Shown piece by piece: positions 1-5,171 of a stretch of 31,732 nt of DNA. Source of the DNA: a virus; the IMG/VR virus record IMGVR_UViG_3300031227_010601, positions 1 to 31,732 of that record; one strand, written 5' to 3'. Each line of letters opens with the position of its first letter. The first letter of the stretch is position 1. Below the pieces are notes generated by a model. That model ran no database searches. It worked only from the letters and a program-made list of their open reading frames with translations, and was not told the DNA's origin. The translations under genes and the position numbers were made by a program.

Positions 1-75
1 TACCCCCTCAGGGACTCGAACCCTGGACTCCCTCATTAAAAGTGAGGTACTCTAAGCCAACTGAGTTAAGAGGGC
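1..75 (-). tRNA. tRNA-Lys (TTT)
   Basis: A complete cloverleaf reads on the minus strand. The acceptor stem pairs GCCCTCT with AGGGGGT, the D arm is normal, the anticodon stem is CCTCA/TGAGG around the loop CTTTTAA (anticodon TTT), and the T arm carries TTCGAGT. CCA is not encoded. The discriminator A falls on the first base of the window, so the gene is just complete. Confidence 0.9.
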
Positions 76-103
76 AATTGCCTTCACTAAGAAGGACTTT
101 TGG

Positions 104-179
104 TAGCGGGTACGAGATTTGAACTCGTGATCTGAAGCTTATGAAACTTCCGAGATAGGCCAGACTTCTCCAACCCGCA
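104..179 (-). tRNA. tRNA with CAT anticodon (Met, or Ile2 if lysidine-modified)
   Basis: The anticodon stem GAAGT/GCTTC encloses the loop TTCATAA (anticodon CAT). D arm GAGA/TCTC and a T arm with GTTCAAA are visible. Read with a 7-bp acceptor, position 1-72 is a T-T mismatch, but the anticodon stem lacks the three G-C pairs typical of initiators. Elongator Met or AUA-reading Ile2 are therefore both possible; sequence alone does not decide. Confidence 0.8.
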
Positions 180-258
180 ATATATTTTAAAAATTAAGAT
201 GTACTCCATTATACTACGTTGCCGAGGGGAGATGACCCCCCACCTTCTTAATTTTATG

Positions 259-333
259 TGGTGCCCGAGGATGGACTTGAACCACCGACTTCCACTAATT
301 TCTACGGGTACTCTTTCTCTGAGTTACTCGGAC
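259..333 (-). tRNA. tRNA-like gene with a defective anticodon arm
   Basis: The acceptor (GTCCGAG/CTCGGGC) with encoded ACCA, the D arm (ACTC/GAGT) and the T arm (GGTGG TTCAAGT CCATC) are good. The anticodon arm is not: CCCGT faces AGTGG with two mismatches, and the seven-base loop AGAAATT lacks the invariant T33. Read literally the anticodon would be AAA (Phe). It is either a decaying or non-decoding tRNA, or a tRNA with an unusual fold. Confidence 0.6.
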
Positions 334-339
334 ATTTAT

Positions 340-411
340 TGGTGCGCGAAGATGGAATCGAACCACCGTCCCTCGGTACTAGCAAGGATTCTAACATTGA
401 ACTATTCGCGC
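340..411 (-). tRNA. tRNA-Thr (AGT)
   Basis: Acceptor GCGCGAA/TTCGCGC is followed by encoded ACCA. The anticodon stem CCTTG/CGAGG encloses CTAGTAC, giving anticodon AGT. The T arm has TTCGATT. An A34 threonine tRNA is unusual in bacteria, where TGT and GGT are normal, so decoding of ACU would depend on the modification state of A34. Confidence 0.75.
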
Positions 412-415
412 TTTG

Positions 416-489
416 TGGATACGTCGGGACTTGAACCCAATCTTCCGCATTGCAAGTGCGGTGCTCTAGCCTATTTGAGCTAACGACCC
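416..489 (-). tRNA. tRNA-Ala (TGC), irregular acceptor stem
   Basis: A perfect anticodon stem CCGCA/TGCGG encloses CTTGCAA (TGC). D arm GCTC/GAGC and T loop TTCAAGT are normal. The acceptor GGGTCGT pairs with ACG-T-ATCC only if one T is bulged. A second, regular Ala (TGC) gene lies at 2102-2175, so this copy may be redundant and drifting. Confidence 0.75.
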
Positions 490-492
490 AAT

Positions 493-637
493 AAAGTTGA
501 GAAAGGTTGATGTGGGTATGTTTACTGTGCTAACATTACACTATACCGCTATTTTAATATCTGGTCGCGGTAGAAGGAATCTAACCTCCTCTAGTCGTTT
601 ATGATACGAAGTAACCCATTGTCGTTACTACAACTTT
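493..637 (-). ncRNA. Pseudoknotted RNA element, copy 1
   Basis: A closing stem pairs 493-499 (AAAGTTG) with 631-637 (CAACTTT). Just inside is a hairpin GAAGTAAC/GTTACTAC (plus-strand reading, one A-A mismatch) at 609-629. Its loop, CCC-A-TTGTC (615-623), can pair with GATGT-GGG at 509-516 through GGG:CCC plus wobble pairs. The middle contains a TACCGC/GCGGTA helix. It fills the gap between tRNA-Asn and tRNA-Ala. Minus-strand orientation is inferred from the flanking tRNAs and from copy 4. Confidence 0.6.
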
Positions 638-638
638 G

Positions 639-790
639 CTCTTGAGGTAGGATTCGAACCTACGACCTGCGGATTAGTGGATAAGGAGAGTTTCGCTCTC
701 TTTATTTTCCTAAAACCTTATCCGGGGATTGTTAACAACCACCTCTGGTTGTGATACAGTCCGATGCTCTACCAACTGAGCTACTCAAGA
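639..790 (-). tRNA. tRNA-Asn (GTT) interrupted by a 79-nt insert in the anticodon loop
   Basis: Outer parts are a normal tRNA: acceptor TCTTGAG/CTCAAGA, D arm GCTC/GAGC, T arm GTAGG TTCGAAT CCTAC. The anticodon arm reads CGGACTGT, then 79 nt (677-755), then TAATCCG. Removing the insert exactly restores the standard loop CTGTTAA with anticodon GTT, and the junction is unique. The insert contains a perfect 8-bp helix GGATAAGG/CCTTATCC, a GAGAG/CTCTC hairpin and an ACAACC/GGTTGT hairpin. It is far too small for a known self-splicing intron and has no terminal G. Whether a mature tRNA is produced is unknown. Confidence 0.75.
677..755 (-). other. 79-nt structured insert in the tRNA-Asn anticodon loop
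   Basis: The insert lies between U35 and U36 of the tRNA. On the minus strand it begins ATCACAACC and ends TTATCCAC. It folds into two helical domains and contains GTTAACAATCC, an echo of the normal Asn anticodon arm, so a partial duplication is one possible origin. No protein-coding capacity or group I core motif is visible. Confidence 0.65.
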
Positions 791-810
791 ATATGTTCAT
801 AAAATTTTAG

Positions 811-886
811 CGTGCCCGGAGGGACTCGAACCCCCATCGTGCGGCTTAACAGGCCGAAGTTTGATCCTATTTAGTACTACGGACAC
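811..886 (-). tRNA. tRNA-Asn (GTT), intact
   Basis: Acceptor GTGTCCG/CGGGCAC with discriminator G; anticodon loop CTGTTAA in a CGGC/GCCG stem; T arm GGGGG TTCGAGT CCCTC. The D arm pairs poorly. This uninterrupted gene lies right beside the interrupted tRNA-Asn and may make the latter dispensable. Confidence 0.82.
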
Positions 887-890
887 ATAA

Positions 891-1006
891 TAAATCTGAG
901 AAAAGTTAAAAGAGCATTTGGTTTGGTTCCCCGATGGCTTCCGCCTGGTGGAGAAATTGATAAAAAAATCAAAATACGAAGTAACTCTTTCATTACTACA
1001 GATTTA
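891..1006 (-). ncRNA. Pseudoknotted RNA element, copy 2
   Basis: The closing stem pairs 891-898 (TAAATCTG) with 999-1006 (CAGATTTA). The hairpin GAAGTAA/TTACTAC at 978-998 carries loop bases CTCTTT (985-990) that pair with AAAGAG (909-914), giving a pseudoknot. A TTGAT/ATCAA hairpin and a GGC-TTCC-GCC hairpin lie in between. It sits five bases upstream of tRNA-Asn in the direction of transcription. Its first closing strand overlaps the stop codon of the neighbouring homing endonuclease. Confidence 0.65.
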
Positions 1007-1693
1007 TGTTTTTATTTCTTTCTCTATTTCTTTTATATCTTTATCAAACCAAACTTGCAATTTATATCCAGCATTGCCAACAGCTTTCCATTTTAAGCTA
1101 TCATTTGGTCTCTCAAATCCCTTAGTTTCAATGTAGTAAAAACTTTCATTTTCAAAAACTTTGAAATCTAATAAGTATGTATGTTCTTTCTTATCTTTTC
1201 CAATATAACTAATTTTGTCATTAGTATATTCCCAATCTTTAATTTTCCCTTGTGCTTTCCATTTATCAAGAATAAAACAAGTTCTAAGTTCATAAGTTCC
1301 TTGGACTCTTATATCTTTATAATTAAGCCACTTAGCTGTTCCTCCGGCAACAAAATTATTACCATTAGCATACGATTTCTTATTTATTTCTGACCATTGT
1401 TCTTTAGATAATTTATCATGAACTGATTTCCATCCTCCTCTTAATTTACTAGCGCAGGATATAGAACAACATGTTGTATCTCTTTTAGCGTATGATACTT
1501 TAAATTCATTTCCACATTCAGGGCATATTTTTTTAACTTTATGTCTATTTAATGATAATTTTTTACTAACTTTTTCGTTTATTTCTTTCCTCTTAGCTTT
1601 TGTACTAAATCCTCTTGAACATTTAACAGAACAAAATCTTCCCGAACCATATTTTCCATCATGTTCGTTACCACAATTTTCACATTCTTTCAT
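1004..1693 (-). CDS. Homing endonuclease, zinc-finger plus PD-(D/E)XK-like nuclease
   Basis: This 229-aa protein has two Cys4-type zinc modules in the N-terminal half (CENC...CSVKC and CPEC...CSISC). Its C-terminal half has the layout of a PD-(D/E)XK/VSR-like nuclease: YELRTCFILDKW, then LLDFKVFENE and YYIETKG as candidate D...E-x-K active-site residues. The first 46 residues are nearly identical to the endonuclease at 3505-4317, while the catalytic halves differ, so the DNA-binding head has been shuffled. It is a free-standing mobile gene within the tRNA cluster. The stop codon lies in the closing stem of RNA element copy 2. A TATATAAAATAAA motif precedes the start by a few bases. Confidence 0.7.
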   Translation of the reverse strand: MKECENCGNEHDGKYGSGRFCSVKCSRGFSTKAKRKEINEKVSKKLSLNRHKVKKICPECGNEFKVSYAKRDTTCCSISCASKLRGGWKSVHDKLSKEQWSEINKKSYANGNNFVAGGTAKWLNYKDIRVQGTYELRTCFILDKWKAQGKIKDWEYTNDKISYIGKDKKEHTYLLDFKVFENESFYYIETKGFERPNDSLKWKAVGNAGYKLQVWFDKDIKEIEKEIKT

Positions 1694-1698
1694 ATGTG

Positions 1699-1716
1699 TT
1701 TATTTTATATATTCAC
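1699..1716 (-). promoter_or_regulatory. TATATAAAATAAA promoter-like motif of homing endonuclease gene
   Basis: On the minus strand GTGAATATATAAAATAAA lies only about six bases before the ATG. The same motif precedes every homing endonuclease gene here and resembles the T4 late promoter core TATAAATA. The closeness to the start implies a very short leader or a leaderless mRNA. Confidence 0.55.
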
Positions 1717-1757
1717 TTAGAAATTTGAACTTTAAACTTTCATAGTGAACTAAAATG

Positions 1758-1832
1758 CGGTATCGACGGGATTCGAACCCGCAAATCGCGATCCGTGACA
1801 GGGATGCACATGCGCCAATATGCTGCGACACC
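1758..1832 (-). tRNA. tRNA-Asp (GTC)
   Basis: Acceptor GGTGTCG/CGATACC, D arm GCAT/ATGT, anticodon stem ATCC/GGAT around CTGTCAC (GTC), T arm GCGGG TTCGAAT CCCGT. A second Asp gene lies at 2402-2473. Confidence 0.85.
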
Positions 1833-1838
1833 ATTTTG

Positions 1839-1921
1839 TCGGGAAGGTGGGATTCGAACCCACGTTTTCAACATACCTACCTACGGCTATACACTTTATC
1901 AGAGTGCCCCGGTATATCCCG
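1839..1921 (-). tRNA. Aberrant tRNA-like gene (possible Ile GAT)
   Basis: The T arm (GTGGG TTCGAAT CCCAC) and acceptor 3' strand (CTTCCCG) are clear, facing CGGGATA with two mismatches. The best anticodon arm, GCACT CTGATAA AGTGT, would read GAT (Ile). It starts only 14 bases from the 5' end, so there is no room for a D arm. A long, partly paired segment follows it, as in a class II variable arm. It is either a D-armless oddity or a rearranged, non-functional gene. Confidence 0.5.
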
Positions 1922-1931
1922 TTAATTTTTG

Positions 1932-2002
1932 TACCCCCGAATGGAATCGAACCATCGTCACCAGATTAAGAGTCTGGGGCATATCCCCTTTGCTACGAAG
2001 GC
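1932..2002 (-). tRNA. tRNA-Lys (CTT)
   Basis: Acceptor GCCTTCG/CGGGGGT is rich in G-T pairs. Anticodon stem CCAGA/TCTGG around CTCTTAA gives CTT. T loop TTCGATT. Together with two Lys (TTT) genes it covers both lysine codons. Confidence 0.87.
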
Positions 2003-2101
2003 ATGGTGAGATTTTTTGATCTAATTCTTTGGCGATCATGGAATTACTAAACCTCAATATAAACAAAATCTCTTAAACCTTCCATTTTATACTGAACTTC
2101 G

Positions 2102-2175
2102 TGGAGCTGAAGAGACTCGAACTCTCGACATCCTGAATGCAAATCAGGTGCTCTAGCCAACTGAGCTACAGCCCC
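2102..2175 (-). tRNA. tRNA-Ala (TGC)
   Basis: Acceptor GGGGCTG/CAGCTCC, D arm GCTC/GAGC, anticodon stem CCTGA/TCAGG around TTTGCAT (TGC), T arm GAGAG TTCGAGT CTCTT. A regular second copy of the Ala tRNA at 416-489. Confidence 0.9.
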
Positions 2176-2179
2176 AAAC

Positions 2180-2276
2180 ATTGTCTTCAACATACCCGGC
2201 CGAATACGCTTTCCCATAGTGCACCTAGAGAGATCCTCGCCTGCGTCCTCACTGGGCCGGCAAAAACCTTGACAAT
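2180..2276 (-). ncRNA. Compact structured RNA between tRNA-Trp and tRNA-Ala
   Basis: Two nested inverted repeats are visible: ATTGTC (2180-2185) with GACAAT (2271-2276), and CCGGCC (2196-2201) with GGCCGG (2255-2260), plus an inner CCC..AGTG/CACTGGG helix. It fills the whole spacer between two tRNA genes and is far more GC-rich than other spacers. It resembles no RNA family I can name. The strand is inferred from the flanking tRNAs. Confidence 0.5.
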
Positions 2277-2286
2277 TTTTTATTAG

Positions 2287-2357
2287 CAGGCCATGAAGGA
2301 TTCGAACCCTCGACGTTGGTTTTGGAGACCAAAATGTTACCACTACACCAATGACCT
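2287..2357 (-). tRNA. tRNA-Trp (CCA)
   Basis: Acceptor AGGTCAT/ATGGCCT is fully paired. Anticodon stem TTGGT/ACCAA surrounds CTCCAAA (CCA). T arm GAGGG TTCGAAT CCTTC. Discriminator G. Confidence 0.9.
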
Positions 2358-2401
2358 ATAGAAGCAAATCAGAATACTCTAAAGTAATCCTCAATGCCCA
2401 G

Positions 2402-2473
2402 CGGTCCATGTGGGATTCGAACCCCTCCTTCGCGCAGACAACGCGTTGTACTACTCTTTATACTACACGGACC
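2402..2473 (-). tRNA. tRNA-Asp (GTC), second copy, weak T stem
   Basis: Acceptor GGTCCGT/ATGGACC is perfect and the anticodon stem CGCG/CGCG surrounds TTGTCTG (GTC). The T stem has only three good pairs and the D arm is irregular, so this copy may be less functional than 1758-1832. It follows RNA element copy 3 directly. Confidence 0.72.
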
Positions 2474-2476
2474 AAA

Positions 2477-2590
2477 TAAACTGAGAAAGTTCGGAAGAGA
2501 TTAACAGACGGTTTCGACACCGTGACTTTTGTGTTGTAAACAAATGCTGGACACCCAGCTCGAAGTAGCTCATTCCATTACTACAGTTTA
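2477..2590 (-). ncRNA. Pseudoknotted RNA element, copy 3
   Basis: Closing stem TAAACTG (2477-2483) with CAGTTTA (2584-2590). The hairpin GAAGTAG/TTACTAC at 2562-2583 has a loop with CTC-A-TTCC (2569-2576) that pairs with GGAA-GAG (2493-2499), leaving one A bulged. The middle has three clear hairpins: ACGGT/ACCGT, TTTGT/ACAAA and GCTGG/CCAGC. It lies three bases upstream of tRNA-Asp in transcription order. Confidence 0.68.
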
Positions 2591-2591
2591 G

Positions 2592-2652
2592 TTAAGATAG
2601 AAGGTTCGGGCCCTTCCAAGTGATGCATCACCATGTTCCATATTTATCTTAA
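2592..2652. other. Stem-loop overlapping the end of the GIY-YIG gene
   Basis: TTAAGATA (2592-2599) pairs perfectly with TATCTTAA (2645-2652) and encloses a GAAGG/CCTTC hairpin and the palindrome GTGATGCATCAC. The outer stem overlaps the stop codon of the endonuclease gene. It has no clear T run, so it may be an RNA-processing or 3'-end structure rather than a terminator. Confidence 0.4.
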
Positions 2653-3264
2653 TTTTCGACCTAATCTCCATCCTTCTGGAATTAAGTCATTTTTGTGTAT
2701 TTTTTTACTTTCTTTATCATTTGTTATCCAACTAGTTCCAAATTGAGAATTTTTAATTCCTGTTCTATCAGCATTTCTCATTTTTTCTTTAGTTTCTTTT
2801 GAATGTTTCTTATTTGTGAATCTAGAAGAATTCATTTTACCTTCTTGCCATAATTTTTTATATCGAATTCTCTGTTCTTCTATTTTTTTTTCTCTCCAAT
2901 CTTCATATAATAGACTGTGCCATAAAAGTTCATTTCTTTTCTTAGCTCCTTTTGTACTTTGTTCTTTAGTAAATCCTCCTCCACCACCTGGTTGAAGATT
3001 CATGCAATCTTTTTTTGCTAATTCATTTAAATTTACAATTTCAGATTCTCTATTTTTTAATTCTTTACGATTCTTACAATATTCTAATATTTCTCTAATA
3101 TGGTTTTCTCTTCCATACTTATTTATAGAATATCTTAATCGTTTTCCACTTCCTAAATAATCATCTTCTATATTATGAGTAGAATGCATCCCGTAATAAT
3201 ATTTTTTATTTACTTTACAAGTTGTTTTGTAAATAAAGTGGTACTTTTTTTGTTTCCTTGGCAT
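2644..3264 (-). CDS. GIY-YIG homing endonuclease
   Basis: A 206-aa protein starting with a GIY-YIG domain: FIYKTTCKVNKKYYYGMHST matches the two tyrosine strands (first ~30 residues), followed by YLGSGKRLRYSINKYG and the conserved Glu region (ESEIVNLNE). A basic middle and C-terminal NUMOD-like DNA-binding repeats follow (KHSKETKEKMRNADRTGIKNSQFG). It is a free-standing mobile gene between tRNA-Gly and RNA element copy 3, with the shared TATATAAAATAAA motif upstream. The target is presumably nearby tRNA or RNA-element DNA, which is inference. Confidence 0.8.
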   Translation of the reverse strand: MPRKQKKYHFIYKTTCKVNKKYYYGMHSTHNIEDDYLGSGKRLRYSINKYGRENHIREILEYCKNRKELKNRESEIVNLNELAKKDCMNLQPGGGGGFTKEQSTKGAKKRNELLWHSLLYEDWREKKIEEQRIRYKKLWQEGKMNSSRFTNKKHSKETKEKMRNADRTGIKNSQFGTSWITNDKESKKIHKNDLIPEGWRLGRKLR

Positions 3265-3271
3265 AATATAC

Positions 3272-3289
3272 TTTATTTTATATATTCAC
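3272..3289 (-). promoter_or_regulatory. TATATAAAATAAA promoter-like motif
   Basis: GTGAATATATAAAATAAA on the minus strand, seven bases before the GIY-YIG gene's ATG; same motif as upstream of the other homing genes. Confidence 0.55.
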
Positions 3290-3313
3290 ACTCAAGGAAC
3301 AAAAATGACCATG

Positions 3314-3390
3314 TGGTGCGGGTAAAAGGATTCGAACCCTCACCTCGAGATTGGAAATCTCATATGCTAGCCGTTAAACACCACACCCGC
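3314..3390 (-). tRNA. tRNA-Gly (TCC)
   Basis: Acceptor GCGGGTG/TACCCGC with encoded ACCA, anticodon stem TGAGA/TCTCG around TTTCCAA (TCC), T arm GAGGG TTCGAAT CCTTT. Confidence 0.9.
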
Positions 3391-3504
3391 ATTGTCTACA
3401 CCGCATGCCATTCAGTATAGATCTTGATTTTTGCCTTTACTAGCATGATGTAAAGAGAATCCCGAAAGAAATCATAAACTTTCTGTTGATAGTTTTCGTA
3501 AAAA

Positions 3505-4317
3505 CTAACAAAAATGTGTTTCTTTATTATTTAATATTAACTTGAAATTATATCCTTTTTCTTTATATGCTTTTACTCTATCTTTCATATTTTGTAAATC
3601 TAATGTATAACTAGATTTAACTTCTGACAAGGTATTAGTTTCTGGCAAATAAAAATCCACTATTGCTATTCTTTGTTTATTTTCTATCGTATCAAAATAT
3701 TTTATTCTTTTTGATTCTACATCATATTTAATTTGGTATGAATCTAAAATTTTTGCATAATTAAATTCATAAGAACTTCTTAAATAAACTTTTTTATTTT
3801 CCCAAGTATTATACCATCCGCGTTTACAATTCCCATAAGAAAAATTATCTTGTGGAGTTTGCCTTCCTAAATCAATGCTATTAATATTTGCTTCTGAATT
3901 ATTTTTTAATGATATCCCATTATTTTGAAAAAAGAAATATAATGTATTAAGTTGGATTTTATATTTTTCTTTTATCATTAAAGAAGTTTGATTATTAATA
4001 AAATATTCTTTTTTTAAAAAATCTAAAGCTTTTTTATTTGCAACTTTTAAATTTTCATCTAATATATTCAATTTTTTATATAAACTTCTTCTTTGAATTA
4101 ATGGATAGCAATCATCACAAAACTTTCTTCTTTTATTTAAAATTTTACCACATGAACTACATTTTGTGATTTTGTTCTTATTTAATGTTTTGCTTACCTT
4201 TTCATTTATTTCTTTTCTTTTAGCTTTAGTGCTAAATCCTTTAGAACATTTAACTGAACAAAATCTACCACTTCCATAAGAACCATTATGTTCATTACCA
4301 CAATTTTCACATTTCAT
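3505..4317 (-). CDS. Homing endonuclease, zinc-finger plus PD-(D/E)XK-like nuclease
   Basis: A 270-aa relative of the 1004-1693 protein. The N-terminal zinc module (CENC...CSVKC) and basic linker of about 46 residues are nearly identical, and a second CSSC...CDDC zinc ribbon follows. The C-terminal third has a VSR/PD-(D/E)XK layout: RSSYEFNYAKILD, then IAIVDFYLPE and SEVKSSY, giving candidate E, D and E-x-K residues. The middle includes a helix-turn-helix-like stretch. The gene ends in TAG, showing amber is used as a stop here. An AGTTTT/AAAACT hairpin follows the stop. The upstream motif TATATAAAATAAA is present. Confidence 0.68.
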   Translation of the reverse strand: MKCENCGNEHNGSYGSGRFCSVKCSKGFSTKAKRKEINEKVSKTLNKNKITKCSSCGKILNKRRKFCDDCYPLIQRRSLYKKLNILDENLKVANKKALDFLKKEYFINNQTSLMIKEKYKIQLNTLYFFFQNNGISLKNNSEANINSIDLGRQTPQDNFSYGNCKRGWYNTWENKKVYLRSSYEFNYAKILDSYQIKYDVESKRIKYFDTIENKQRIAIVDFYLPETNTLSEVKSSYTLDLQNMKDRVKAYKEKGYNFKLILNNKETHFC

Positions 4318-4322
4318 AAGTG

Positions 4323-4340
4323 TTTATTTTATATATTCAC
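4323..4340 (-). promoter_or_regulatory. TATATAAAATAAA promoter-like motif
   Basis: GTGAATATATAAAATAAA on the minus strand, five bases before the endonuclease ATG. It is the same 18-mer as upstream of the genes at 1004-1693 and 2644-3264. Confidence 0.55.
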
Positions 4341-4386
4341 CTATGAATTTGAACTAATGCAAATAGATTAAAAATTTTAATTTCTG

Positions 4387-4471
4387 TACCCCCAGTGAGA
4401 CTCGAACTCACGATCTATCGATTAAAAGTCGATGGCTTTAAGGTTTCCCAATCCAACTAAGCTATGGGGGC
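4387..4471 (-). tRNA. tRNA-Lys (TTT) with enlarged D loop
   Basis: Acceptor GCCCCCA/TGGGGGT, anticodon stem ATCGA/TCGAT around CTTTTAA (TTT), T arm GTGAG TTCGAGT CTCAC. D-stem GCTT/AAGC encloses about 20 nt instead of 8-11, making the gene 85 nt long. It is a second Lys (TTT) gene beside the normal one at 1-75. Confidence 0.8.
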
Positions 4472-4497
4472 AAAAATTACAATACGTCAAAGATCGA

Positions 4498-4522
4498 TGA
4501 TTTTTTACTGAAATCTAACATT
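4498..4522. repeat. 25-bp direct repeat, copy A
   Basis: TGATTTTTTACTGAAATCTA and the five following bases recur exactly at 4570-4594. The two copies flank a truncated tRNA, suggesting a recombination event. Confidence 0.85.
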
Positions 4523-4562
4523 TAGAGGACCAACGAGGACTCGAACCTCATTTACTTACCAT
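4523..4562 (-). pseudogene. tRNA remnant (3' half only)
   Basis: On the minus strand a T arm GAGG TTCGAGT CCTC and the following acceptor strand TTGGTCC are present, but no matching acceptor 5' strand, D arm or anticodon arm exists. The place of the 5' half is taken by the second copy of a 25-bp repeat. This looks like a tRNA gene deleted by recombination. Its amino acid cannot be deduced. Confidence 0.6.
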
Positions 4563-4569
4563 TCGTCAA

Positions 4570-4594
4570 TGATTTTTTACTGAAATCTAACATT
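4570..4594. repeat. 25-bp direct repeat, copy B
   Basis: Exact second copy of 4498-4522; it abuts the truncated tRNA at the point where its 5' half should begin. Confidence 0.85.
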
Positions 4595-4601
4595 ATAAAC
4601 T

Positions 4602-4634
4602 AAAAAAGGCGGAAAGTTGTTAAACCATCCGCCT
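4602..4634 (-). terminator. Rho-independent terminator
   Basis: On the minus strand AGGCGGA (n14) TCCGCCT is followed by a run of T. It lies just after the 35-aa gene and before the tRNA cluster. Confidence 0.75.
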
Positions 4635-4657
4635 ATTAAATATTGTTGTTACAGTAA

Positions 4658-4765
4658 TTATATTCCTGTACCTCCATATCTTTCGGCGGACATTTTTCTT
4701 CCCTTCACGTTGCCTTTATCATCGGCCACGTTCCAAATATTCATATCTATATTTTTTCTTGTCAT
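4658..4765 (-). CDS. Small hypothetical protein (35 aa)
   Basis: A short frame encodes a 35-residue hydrophilic, basic peptide beginning MTRKNIDMNIWNVADDKG and ending AERYGGTGI. The codons look native (Trp, Gly and acidic/basic mix) and the frame sits alone between an AT-rich leader with ATATATAATAAAATA and a good terminator, which supports a real gene. Function unknown. Confidence 0.5.
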   Translation of the reverse strand: MTRKNIDMNIWNVADDKGNVKGRKMSAERYGGTGI

Positions 4766-4882
4766 CACTGAAAGTTTTTAACTTTTATTTGTTATTGTTA
4801 TCTATTTTATTATATATCATGCAAAAAGTTTCACATTTTATTACTTTTTGCATTAAAAAAATCCTGTAGGTTGTCAACGACC

Positions 4883-5074
4883 TTACTCGTTGTCATCAGC
4901 CCCTTTTTCGCCAGGATCTTTAATTTCCTCTTTATATTTTTTATGGTAATGATTAGCCATTACACCTGAATAATTACCATCTTCATCAACATCTTCATCC
5001 CAATGTGATAATGGACCAATTTGTTCGTCCATCTCATCCTCATCATCTTTCCAACTTCCTCCAAATAATGCCAT
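4883..5074 (-). CDS. Acidic hypothetical protein (63 aa)
   Basis: A 63-aa very acidic protein (for example WKDDEDEMDEQIGPLSHWDED and a DDNE tail) with no signal peptide or membrane segment. It has its own promoter of the GTTATATTA-type just upstream and is a monocistronic early-type gene. Strong acidity is common in phage DNA-mimic or regulatory proteins, but nothing more specific can be said. Confidence 0.65.
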   Translation of the reverse strand: MALFGGSWKDDEDEMDEQIGPLSHWDEDVDEDGNYSGVMANHYHKKYKEEIKDPGEKGADDNE

Positions 5075-5092
5075 GTTTTAATTTGTTATTGT

Positions 5093-5123
5093 TAATATAA
5101 TACTAATAATTGGGATAAAAAAA
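5093..5123 (-). promoter_or_regulatory. GTTATATTA-family promoter (variant ATTATATTA)
   Basis: Minus strand: a T run, then TATCCC, ten bases, and GTATTATATTA. The spacing from the TATCCC block to TATATTA equals that of the other family members. It drives the 63-aa acidic gene. Confidence 0.6.
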
Positions 5124-5171
5124 TTTATTTACAATTATTTTCAATTTATTTTTCAAGTATTACTCTACCAA

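Noticed and set aside
199-483. Plus-strand open frame of 94 codons
   Set aside because: It runs through three tRNA genes on the other strand (259-489); its codons are tRNA sequence.
677-755. Group I self-splicing intron in tRNA-Asn
   Set aside because: 79 nt is far below the minimum size, no P7/P3 core motifs are visible and the insert does not end in G.
493-1006. Pseudoknot elements as hammerhead or other known self-cleaving ribozymes
   Set aside because: CTGAGA and CGAAG recall hammerhead pieces, but the order and the required CUGAUGA, GAAA and NUH set are not met.
1795-2343. Open frames on both strands near 1.8-2.3 kb
   Set aside because: They are composed of tRNA-Asp, Ile-like, Lys, Ala and Trp genes and a structured spacer, not protein.
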